From Lewinellaceae bacterium (lineage in GTDB: Bacteria; Bacteroidota; Bacteroidia; Chitinophagales; Saprospiraceae), in the NCBI GenBank assembly GCA_020636025.1, contig JACJYQ010000003.1:62001-126000 (forward strand): DNA of 64,000 bases, in the 5' to 3' direction. This document shows positions 26,716 through 35,000 of the stretch, piece by piece. The notes below the pieces were generated by a model that was not told the origin of the DNA, ran no database searches, and was given only the letters and a program-made list of their open reading frames with translations. The position numbers were made by a program, and so were the translations under genes. Each line of letters begins with the position of its first letter. Positions within the stretch are counted from its first letter, which is position 1.

Positions 26716-26860
26716 CCAACATCACCTATACGCAAGCAGGGGTTTTGTGCTTCGTAGGACAGGAAAGTGCTAATTTTAAAGTTCAGTTCTTCGTAGGAAG
26801 TTCAGTGGTAAAAATCCCTTCCTGCGTATAGGTGAGAACCGTTAGTGGCTACACCAAAAG
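26713..26860. repeat. attC-like imperfect inverted repeat, site 2
   Basis: Left arm CGCCAAC then TCACCTATACGCA...CAGGGG. Right arm CCCTTCCTGCGTATAGGTGA then ACCGTTAGTGGC. The inner 13 bases TCACCTATACGCA pair perfectly, and the outer GCCAAC and GTTAGTGGC are partly complementary. It separates the reverse transcriptase group from the toxin-antitoxin pair. Confidence 0.55.
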
Positions 26861-26897
26861 TATACCAGCACTCTTAAGGAACTTTCTAAAAGCAATT

Positions 26898-26929
26898 TTT
26901 GTTTCCTAAATGGGAAACATTTATATTTG
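26898..26929 (+). promoter_or_regulatory. higBA promoter with overlapping operator
   Basis: TTTG at 26898-26901, a 20-base spacer and TATATTTG at 26922-26929 match the Bacteroidota TTTG/TAnnTTTG promoter form. Inside the spacer, GTTTCCTAAATGGGAAAC (26901-26918) is an inverted repeat, a likely HigA operator for autorepression. The higB start is 14 bases downstream of the -7 box. Confidence 0.7.
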
Positions 26930-26942
26930 CTGAAAACAACCC

Positions 26943-27290
26943 GTGAAACCAAATTTCAACATCGAATTGCTCCCTGAAGCAGTTGAATTTTTAGAAAATC
27001 TTGACGACAAAACAAGAGAGAAAATTTATTACAACCTCAAAAAGTCTCAATTCATCTCTGATGCTGAACTTTTTAAGAAGCTCAACGAATTTATTTGGGA
27101 ATTTAGAACGCTTTACAAAGGCAAATCATATCGACTTTTTTCTTTTTGGGACAAATCTACTGGCGCAGCAACTTTAGTCCTGGCAACACATGGAATCTTG
27201 AAAAAAACACAGAAGACCCCAACTAAAGAAATAAAAAAGGCCGAAGAAATGAGAAAGCAATATTTTGAAAACAAGGATAATAAGAAATAA
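26943..27290 (+). CDS. higB: RelE/HigB-type toxin (Gp49-like)
   Basis: A 115-residue basic protein with a GTG start. Motifs LLPEAVEFLENLDDKTREKI and LNEFIWEFRTLYKGKSYRLF, then LVLATHGILKKTQKTP, match Gp49/HigB-like mRNA interferases that cleave mRNA at the ribosome. The toxin precedes the antitoxin with a 2-base gap, the usual higBA order. It lies between attC-like sites 2 and 3, a classic position for toxin-antitoxin pairs in cassette arrays, where they stabilise the array. Confidence 0.9.
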   Translation: MKPNFNIELLPEAVEFLENLDDKTREKIYYNLKKSQFISDAELFKKLNEFIWEFRTLYKGKSYRLFSFWDKSTGAATLVLATHGILKKTQKTPTKEIKKAEEMRKQYFENKDNKK

Positions 27291-27292
27291 TT

Positions 27293-27613
27293 ATGGCAAA
27301 TAAACTTAAAACTGTTTCGCTTGACACAATGATTGACAAACACGTGGGCAAGCGTGGCACTAAAAGGCGAGAAGATTTTGAGAACGAGTTAAGGGTTGAT
27401 CTTTTAGGTCAGGCAGTTAAGCAGGCCCGACTGGACCGCAACCTGACGCAAGAGCAATTGGGGCAACTCGTTGGCGTTCAAAAAGCGCAAATCTCCAAGA
27501 TTGAAAATAGTGCAAAAAGCGCCCGTTTGGAAACAATCATGAAAGTGTTTGATGCCTTAGGGGCTAAAGTGAATTTCAATGTTGAGCTAAATCAGAAAAA
27601 ATTGGCTTTCTAA
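27293..27613 (+). CDS. higA: HigA-type antitoxin, XRE family
   Basis: A 106-residue protein with a Xre helix-turn-helix (LDRNLTQEQLGQLVGVQKAQ, then ISKIENSAKSARLETIMKVF), preceded by a basic N-terminus. It should neutralise HigB and bind the inverted repeat in the upstream promoter. It starts 2 bases after the toxin stop. Codon use is A/T-leaning but less extreme than in the reverse transcriptases. Confidence 0.92.
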   Translation: MANKLKTVSLDTMIDKHVGKRGTKRREDFENELRVDLLGQAVKQARLDRNLTQEQLGQLVGVQKAQISKIENSAKSARLETIMKVFDALGAKVNFNVELNQKKLAF

Positions 27614-27624
27614 ATAAATATTAA

Positions 27625-27736
27625 GCCACTAACACCGCATCCCTGTCAATCGCTCGCTGATGCTTCGGTTTGACAGGGGAACCCCCGTCACCTACAAGCA
27701 AACAGCACCCAATTTCTTGAAATAAAACGTTGCCAA
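27625..27736. repeat. attC-like region, site 3 (degenerate)
   Basis: Begins GCCACTAAC, matching the complement of site 2's right box GTTAGTGGC, and ends near AACGTTGCC just before the next ATG. Inside it, CCCTGTCAA pairs with TTGACAGGG. The right outer box has diverged, so it is a weaker candidate than sites 1 and 2. Confidence 0.4.
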
Positions 27737-30442
27737 ATGCCAAACAATCCTTCTCTTCCCAAACAAAGACTTGTAATATTTTTAGATGGCACCTGGAATA
27801 CCGAAGATGACGGTACCAATATTCTTCAGGCACATGCCTTAACGAAGGAAGGCTTGACGGAGGACGGCTTTATTCAAAAACGATATTATGATCGAGGCGT
27901 CGGCACCGGTTTGCTGGATAGTATTGTGGGAGGAGGATTTGGAGTTGGCCTGGAAGTCAATGTTAGAGAAGCCTATAATTGGTTAGTCGACAATTATCAT
28001 GACGGTGAATATTATAACGATGAATCTGGCGACGAAATTTATATTTTTGGATTCAGCAGAGGCGCATATTCAGCACGGTCATTGGTGGGTTTTATTGCCA
28101 CTTGTGGACTGCTTCGCAGAGGCGCGCCCTTAACCAATAGTCAGCTTTGGAACGGATATGTCCAAATTAGCCGGCATAAGGGACATAAAAATACCTGGTG
28201 GGGAAGTCTTAAAAAACCTCCATTCCGGCGAATTACAGAATGGATAAAGCCAGAAGATAAAAACCTCACAGAAAAGTTGCTTGATAAATGGTCTAGACGT
28301 GTTAACATTAATTATCTGGGAGTTTTCGACACTGTAGGAGCAATGGGATTAGAAGCTTTAGGTATCCAGGGGATAAGGAGTAAAAGTGGTATGAATCATA
28401 ATCAAAATCCTACCAGTCTCATTTTAAAATGCAGGCATGCCCTGGCCATTGATGAAAACAGGGCTAGCTTCAAATTGACCAGGTTACTGAACTATGTTGT
28501 CAACCCAAAATCAGAAAGGGACGATACCTACGACGACAGAATTTATCACAAATGGTTTGTTGGAGCTCACTCTGATATTGGCGGTGGTTATAACGATAAC
28601 CTGCTGGCTTCTTACCCGCTAAAATGGATCATGGACGGAGCCATGGAAGAAGGGTTGAAAATGGAGAATTTTGAACCTTCAACTTCTGAACCCATAGCCA
28701 AAATTGAGCAAATCAATGACTCTTATCTTGATTTTACCGGACTCATTTGGCCCCACATCCTGAGGGAAAAAAGATATTACCGGCAAATCGATCAACCGGA
28801 TATCGTCATTGCCTCCTGGCCAAAAGAGAAAGATGCTGATGGTAACCCTAAGTATAATAGAGGCTTCACCCTGGTTCCCATCAATGAAGAAGTTGATCAG
28901 TCGGTAATTGATATGGTCGAAGCTGCCGGGGACGCCAATTATGCTCCTCCCAACCTGATCAATTATGCCAGACGGGTAACCATCCAGGAAATCGATGATG
29001 AGGAGAGTGATGAAAAGAAGGAAGAAAAAATAGAAAGGAATAAGAGAATCGAAAAAATAAAAAGTTTATTCAAGGATAGAAAAACAAATGAGCGATGGCT
29101 TGGGACAACAAGCCAGGCACGAATCATTTTGGTATTATGGAGTATGCTGGCAGCATTTGGAGTAGCCGTCTTTCTCCATATTTTTTTATTCAATTATCCG
29201 GATTCAAATTCCATGATGCCCTGGCCTGGTATTGCCTCAATGGCCTTCTTGTTTGTAGTCATTGATGTTGCTGAATTTCATTTCAATTTAAAATCAGCAT
29301 TAAATCCCGCTGCAATTATCAACAGAGTCTTGCTCAATTTTGTGATGTGGTTCAGGCTGGTTGGAATTTTATTTTTCTTCATTGGTGTAATCGCATTTAT
29401 CCATCAAAGTGTTCAATGGGGACGAGCTCCCGATCATACGTTGCATGGAGTACTGCACACGATAATTGACAAGGGTTGGCACTACGTTCCGCTTTTTGCA
29501 ATTATTGCAGTGCTGCTGGTTGATTTCACCTATAACGGTTGGGAAAAAACCGCCCCGAGGTTGTTCTCTACTATCTTATCTCCCATAGTTGTGATTATTA
29601 GTGGAGGAATTACTTATTATGTTGCCGGTTTTTTCAAAAAAACAAGTGTCGTTTCTGAAGGAATGCCCCAGGGTCAATTCATGAATGCAGAAAACCTGGC
29701 AGGTCAACTGATCATTATCCAGTTGTTGCTTTTTCTGCTATATTATACGATAATTTGGGTAGGAAAACCGATCCGAAAAGTCCGTTTCGAAAATTCAACA
29801 ACCAGGCTACAGTTTGCTTTTCCGGAAAAAATAAACAGCCTCTTTGAAGATTGGAAAAATAGTCTGATCCGTAATTGGATTCATAAGGATCAACGAGAAG
29901 ATTTGGCCTGGAGTCGAGCTAAAGAAGTTTTAAGAGAATCACTTTGGCGAGACATTATAGGCTTCGTCCCAATCTACACTTTTGTTTTTGGAGCCATCAT
30001 GTGGATCGGATCTACGTATGGCAATCATGAAAATTGGTCCTGGTTAAGTCATAATGCTGTCTATTGGCCCTGGTCCGGTGGGAGGGAATTGTTGATTCTG
30101 CCTGTACAACTTTGGGTATTTCTAATTGCTCTCGCAGCTATTGGCGATTATATAGAAAATTTCATCCACCTGGGATTTATCCAAAAATATCCGAAAGGAA
30201 AAGCGTCTTTGCTCTTTTCCATAATTGCTTTTATTGCCACTACCATAAAATTTGTCGGGTTCATCTTAGCCTTCATCTTCTCGATGGGAATTTTTATCAA
30301 TGTAAGCATCAATCTGTTTTCTTATATAGGAGAAGGAGGATGGAGATGGATCATTGCGAATGTCACTACGCTCATAATTGTATTGCTGTTGTTATCCTAT
30401 GTAAGTTTTTCAGCGAAAAGGCTATTTGCAAAAGCTGGCTAA
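27737..30442 (+). CDS. DUF2235 (Tle1-like) alpha/beta hydrolase with C-terminal membrane region
   Basis: A 901-residue protein. Residues about 10-400 form a DUF2235 domain: RLVIFLDGTWNTEDDGTN, nucleophile Ser107 in FGFSRGAYSAR, Asp198 in LGVFDTVGAMG, and His278 in FVGAHSDIGGGY. DUF2235 includes type VI secretion phospholipase effectors (Tle1), so a lipase activity on membranes is plausible. The C-terminal half, from about residue 460, has multiple membrane helices and no known domain, unlike secreted Tle1 effectors. No VgrG, Hcp or immunity gene is adjacent. It follows attC-like site 3 directly and might be part of the island or its first host neighbour. Confidence 0.78.
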   Translation: MPNNPSLPKQRLVIFLDGTWNTEDDGTNILQAHALTKEGLTEDGFIQKRYYDRGVGTGLLDSIVGGGFGVGLEVNVREAYNWLVDNYHDGEYYNDESGDEIYIFGFSRGAYSARSLVGFIATCGLLRRGAPLTNSQLWNGYVQISRHKGHKNTWWGSLKKPPFRRITEWIKPEDKNLTEKLLDKWSRRVNINYLGVFDTVGAMGLEALGIQGIRSKSGMNHNQNPTSLILKCRHALAIDENRASFKLTRLLNYVVNPKSERDDTYDDRIYHKWFVGAHSDIGGGYNDNLLASYPLKWIMDGAMEEGLKMENFEPSTSEPIAKIEQINDSYLDFTGLIWPHILREKRYYRQIDQPDIVIASWPKEKDADGNPKYNRGFTLVPINEEVDQSVIDMVEAAGDANYAPPNLINYARRVTIQEIDDEESDEKKEEKIERNKRIEKIKSLFKDRKTNERWLGTTSQARIILVLWSMLAAFGVAVFLHIFLFNYPDSNSMMPWPGIASMAFLFVVIDVAEFHFNLKSALNPAAIINRVLLNFVMWFRLVGILFFFIGVIAFIHQSVQWGRAPDHTLHGVLHTIIDKGWHYVPLFAIIAVLLVDFTYNGWEKTAPRLFSTILSPIVVIISGGITYYVAGFFKKTSVVSEGMPQGQFMNAENLAGQLIIIQLLLFLLYYTIIWVGKPIRKVRFENSTTRLQFAFPEKINSLFEDWKNSLIRNWIHKDQREDLAWSRAKEVLRESLWRDIIGFVPIYTFVFGAIMWIGSTYGNHENWSWLSHNAVYWPWSGGRELLILPVQLWVFLIALAAIGDYIENFIHLGFIQKYPKGKASLLFSIIAFIATTIKFVGFILAFIFSMGIFINVSINLFSYIGEGGWRWIIANVTTLIIVLLLLSYVSFSAKRLFAKAG

Positions 30443-30480
30443 TGCCCTGCTCGCCTTTAGCTTTGTAAACACAACAATAT

Positions 30481-30553
30481 CGTTGGCGCGATGCTCCAGC
30501 ATCGTGTCAATGATCGCGTCGGCTCTGCCGACAAGCGCAACGCTCATATCCCG
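30481..30553. repeat. REP-like element, copy A (GATGCTCCAGCATC / GTCGGCTCTGCCGAC)
   Basis: Two hairpins in tandem: GATGCTCCAGCATC and GTCGGCTCTGCCGAC, with the lead CGTTGGCGCG. Nearly identical copies lie at 31905-31961 and 40307-40361, and a rearranged copy at 44680-44733. This copy continues into AAGCGCAACGCTCATATC, which also ends the degenerate copy at 42389. Confidence 0.85.
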
Positions 30554-30569
30554 ATTTATTGACCAAATC

Positions 30570-30634
30570 AAATACAAACAATTTGCTGAATCAATTCAGC
30601 AAATTGTTTGTATTTTTGCTGAATCAATTCAGCA
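30570..30634 (+). promoter_or_regulatory. Strong leader hairpin before the AAA_14 ATPase gene
   Basis: A perfect 21-bp stem, arms 30570-30590 and 30595-30615, with a TCAA loop. It is followed by a run of T and a second smaller palindrome GCTGAATCAATTCAGC (30619-30634) that repeats the tip of the first. The ATG follows at 30637. It could act as an RNA attenuator, an operator or a nucleic-acid ligand of the encoded ATPase. Confidence 0.6.
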
Positions 30635-30636
30635 TT

Positions 30637-31827
30637 ATGGATCATTTGTTGGTACAGTCCCGCCTGTTAACTAGTCGTGCAAAAATGGATCACTTTCGTT
30701 TTTTGCATCATGATATACGTTGGAGCTGGAGACTAATTGGAATTAAAGGGGCCAGGGGTGTGGGCAAAACAACCCTCATGCTTCAACGTTTGCGCAGGGC
30801 AGGTACGGAGATTAGCGGGATATATCTCACTTTAGACGATCTTCATTTCTCAAACCACACGTTGCGGGGTACTATTGAATATTTCCGGGAAAGAGGAATT
30901 ACTCATTTTTACCTGGATGAAGTGCATAAATATTCAGGCTGGTCCAGGGAAATCAAAAATATATACGACCTCTACGAAGATATATTTGTTGTATTCACAG
31001 GCTCTTCCATCATCGAGCTTCATAAACAGGAAACAGATTTGAGCCGTCGTGCGGTCTTGTACGAATTACCTTGCCTTTCCTTTCGCGAATACCTTGATTT
31101 AGCTGGTATATGCACATTGGCACCATTGTCATTTGATGATATTATCAAACGTCATGAAACAGTAGCACTGGAACTATTGCAACATTTCCGGCCGCTTGAA
31201 CATTTTCCAGCGTATTTACGCGTGGGATGCTACCCATTCTTTTTGGAAGATAATGAATTGTTCTCCATCAGGCTTAAACAGGTAATCAGGCTTATTTTAG
31301 AAGTAGATCTTACTACTGCAGAAGGCGGGCGAGTTTTGTACACACAAAAGATTGGTCAATTGCTCCAAATTATTGCCGAAGCGGTTCCATTTAAACCTAA
31401 TATCCAGCAATTAGCCGGAAAGGTGCAGCTTGATAGGAATACGCTTATCAGATATCTGCATCATCTGGAAAATGCACGCCTTATCGCCATGCTTTATCCG
31501 GAAGGAACAACTTTATCGGCGCTTCAAAAACCAGAAAAAATTTTCCTGCAAAACACTAATCTGGCGTTCACCTTGTGTGCTGAAACACCAAATACTGGCA
31601 ACGCACGCGAAACCTTTTTCTACAACCAGGTACAATTCAAGTTGCCTGTAGCCTATGCGTCAACCGGAGATTTCCTTGTCAATAGTCGCTGGACGGTAGA
31701 AGTAGGAGGCAGAACAAAAGACCTGTCACAGATCCGGACTTTGCCCAACAGTATATTAGCGTTGGATAATATAGAACTTGGAACGCGCAACAAAATCCCC
31801 TTGTGGTTATTTGGCTTTTTGTATTGA
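30637..31827 (+). CDS. AAA_14/DUF4143 family ATPase
   Basis: A 396-residue P-loop ATPase. Walker A is IKGARGVGKTTLML, Walker B is THFYLDEVHKYSGW, and sensor-like VVFTGSSIIEL follows. Next come SRRAVLYELPCLSFREYLDL, typical of the AAA_14 family, and a C-terminal DUF4143-like winged-helix and nuclease-like region with RYLHHLENARLIAML and LVNSRWTVEVGGRTKDLSQI. The EVGGRTK motif recalls the PD-(D/E)XK-like core seen at the end of DUF4143 proteins. The biological role of these ATPases is unsettled. The start at 30637 is chosen because the upstream Met lies within the hairpin. Confidence 0.82.
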   Translation: MDHLLVQSRLLTSRAKMDHFRFLHHDIRWSWRLIGIKGARGVGKTTLMLQRLRRAGTEISGIYLTLDDLHFSNHTLRGTIEYFRERGITHFYLDEVHKYSGWSREIKNIYDLYEDIFVVFTGSSIIELHKQETDLSRRAVLYELPCLSFREYLDLAGICTLAPLSFDDIIKRHETVALELLQHFRPLEHFPAYLRVGCYPFFLEDNELFSIRLKQVIRLILEVDLTTAEGGRVLYTQKIGQLLQIIAEAVPFKPNIQQLAGKVQLDRNTLIRYLHHLENARLIAMLYPEGTTLSALQKPEKIFLQNTNLAFTLCAETPNTGNARETFFYNQVQFKLPVAYASTGDFLVNSRWTVEVGGRTKDLSQIRTLPNSILALDNIELGTRNKIPLWLFGFLY

Positions 31828-31904
31828 TTTTTGGAAAATAGATAGTTTGAAAAACTAGTTCCGTACGCCTGCTCACGCGCGAGGCTGCCCCCAATAAAAC
31901 AATA

Positions 31905-31961
31905 TCGTTGGCGCGATGCTACAGCATCGTGTCAATGATCGCGTCGGCTCCGCCGACATGC
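31905..31961. repeat. REP-like element, copy B
   Basis: Reads CGTTGGCGCGATGCTACAGC then ATCGTGTCAATGATCGCG and GTCGGCTCCGCCGAC. It differs from copy A at a few bases, mostly in hairpin loops. Confidence 0.85.
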
Positions 31962-32087
31962 CCTAATTTGTAGCTCAATTCCCTCAATCTTTGTCCAAAC
32001 ACAGACATCCCCACCATTAACCCCAAACATTTAATTCACGGCTGTTTACATTTGCCCATACACATGTAGTGTGTGATGTGGCTTGTT

Positions 32088-35000
32088 ATGAATATCCGTA
32101 AAATCCTCTGTTGCTTACTGCTCTGTGGAATAGCACTTGTTGATCTGAATGCTCAGCAGGGCGGTGTGGAATATTATTCTACCAAACAAGGCTTGTCTCA
32201 GGGCTTTGTAAGTGCTTTGCTTCAAGACAGCGAAGGATTTATCTGGGTAGGTACCAAAAACGGCCTGAACCGCTTCGACGGGTATAAATTTGAAGTTTTT
32301 ACTTCGGATCCCTACAATGAGTTTTCCCTATCCAACGACTTCATAAATGACCTTAGCGAATACGGAGATTATCTGCTGGTGTCAACAGTATGGGGTGGAC
32401 TAAATATCCTGCATAAAAAGACCAAACGGATTTACCGTATACTGCTGGAAAACGCAGATGCGCCATGTGATTTAGGGAAATATCCGGCCCTGACAGCCAA
32501 TGCGGATAAGGAGGGAAATATTTATGTGCAATACGGATGCCCCGATATTAAGAACAGGCTCTATTACCTGAAGATCCCCACTGATTTTTGGAATAACCCA
32601 CCGGAAAATAATGACTGGCAGGAAAACATCGAGCTGAAGCAATTTCCTTACGATTTATGTGGTGAATCCTACATGTCGACTGATCGCTCTCGGCTGTATG
32701 TTCCAAGTTGTCAGGGAGTGTTTGAAGTGGATCTTGGTTCCGGGCAGTGGAATAAAATATACTCTGTAGAGCCTAAAGAGCATCTTGAATATTTTTTCAT
32801 GGATAACCCGCAAGGGGATCTTTGGATGCAGGAACAATACAGGCAGAACGAAGAACTTTTTGTCAACTTTTACCACATACGGTCTCAAAACAAGATTGAC
32901 CCCGTTCTGATTCACCGGGAAGCACAAAAATGCGGGTTCACCTATGCGACCAATGATTATTTGTGGATGAAATGGGACACCGAGTTGGCCGCTTACAAAA
33001 TAGACGAAACCGGTAATGTGAATTTAGCAGGCAAACCTGAAGTCAGATTCTCCCGGGAAACTCAATGCCACCGGATGATTACAGATAAATCGGGTATTAT
33101 TTGGGTAGGGACCAACGGATTAGGTATTGCCAAATATGACATCAGCGCCAGAAAGTTCAAAAACAGTTTCACTGGCAGGAGTGTATATTCCAACATCGTA
33201 AGATCCCGGGAAGGAGATGTAATCAGCTTCGACAATAGCTACAACTTATTGCTGGAGAAGACTACCGCTCATGGCAATATCATGCGGGATATGTGCGAAA
33301 AGGAGTTCGAGCCAAGCGTCAATGTGTATATTGCCCATGATTCAAAAGGCGATTTTTGGACGGTTTCCCATCCACGGAAATATGTGGACTGGCAGCTGAA
33401 AAAGATCAGTCGCGATAAAGGGGTGATGGCGTATGATATACCTTATGAAGGGCGCTTCAGATCTGTCGTCGTACTCGATGACAATGAACATCCATGGATG
33501 GGCTTCGGCTCTCAATTGCAACATTTCAATCCGGAAACCACCCAATTTCAAAGCTTTTCCTTTGAAAACCTGCTTCCACCGCCTAATGACATATTTGCCA
33601 TGGCCCGTACATCAGATGGCTCCTGGTGGCTGGCCTCGCAACAAGGCCTTATTCGCGGGCGACCGGAACCGGCAGGCGCTGCCTATCCCGAGAAATTCAA
33701 ATTTGAGATTTACAAAAATGATCCCAAATCGCGGAACTCTATCCGCAGCGACGATGTGGCTAGCTTGCTGGTTAGACCCTGGGAACCGAACATTCTGTGG
33801 ATAGGCACAAAAGGTGGCGGGCTAAACCGTCTCGATATAAACACCAACCAGTTTAGTCATATTACTACAGCTGACGGCCTGCCGGATAATGTCATATACG
33901 GCATACTTCCGAATTCGGGAAAAAACAAAAATGATCCAAATCTTTGGCTGAGTTCCAACCGCGGTTTGATACGCTACAATACCGAAGACGGGAACTTCAA
34001 AATCTATACGGAAGAAAATGGCTTGCAGGGCGACGAATTCAATACCTGGGCCTACGGTACTAGTGAAGATGGCGAGTTGTTTTTCGGAGGTGTAAATGGC
34101 CTCACCAGCTTTAAACCCGATGACCTGATATCCGATACCCTGGCGCCCAATACCATGATCACAGGCATTTTGATCAATGGGAAAAAAGCCGCGAGATCAG
34201 ATGACCCGGGTATCCTGAAATCAAGCATTGAATTTACCGACAGGATAAACCTTCCTTTTTCCAAAAACACCATCACGCTGGATTTTGTAGCGCTGAACTT
34301 TGCAGCCCCATCCAAAAACAGGTTTCGATACTATCTGGAAGGCGCCGAAAAACCCTGGGTGCATGAAGGCAGCGAACACAGTGTGAGTTATGCCAACCTC
34401 GCGCCGGGCAAGTACACATTTAAAGTCATGGGCGCCAACAGCGAGGGAATTTGGAATGAAAAACCCGCAGAACTCAGGATCGACATCTTGCCTCCCTGGT
34501 ACAGAAGTTGGTGGGCATATACCATGTATGCGATCATATTGCTGGGAAGCGCCTATGCCTGGTACCGGTACCAACTCAACCGGCGACTGGAACATGCCGA
34601 AAATGACAGACTGAAAGAACTGGATGGCTTCAAGACAAAGTTCTTTACCAACATTACCCATGAATTTCGCACACCGCTGACGGTCATTACAGGCATGACG
34701 GAACAACTGAGAAAACACTTTGCTGAGCGTTCAAAAGAGTCCTTCGAAAATGGTGTTGGCATGATTCGCCGCAACGGCGAAAATCTGTTGCAACTCATTA
34801 ATCAGATACTCGACCTTTCCAAACTGGAATCGGGAAAACTGCAATTGGATGTGGTGCAAACCGATATCGTGGCCTTCACCAAATACATCGTGGATTCGCT
34901 GCACTCTTATGCCGAAATGAACAAAATTCAGCTGCATTTCCTCACAGAAATCGATGGCTTGAATATGGACATCGACACAGCAAAACTTCAAACCGTACTC

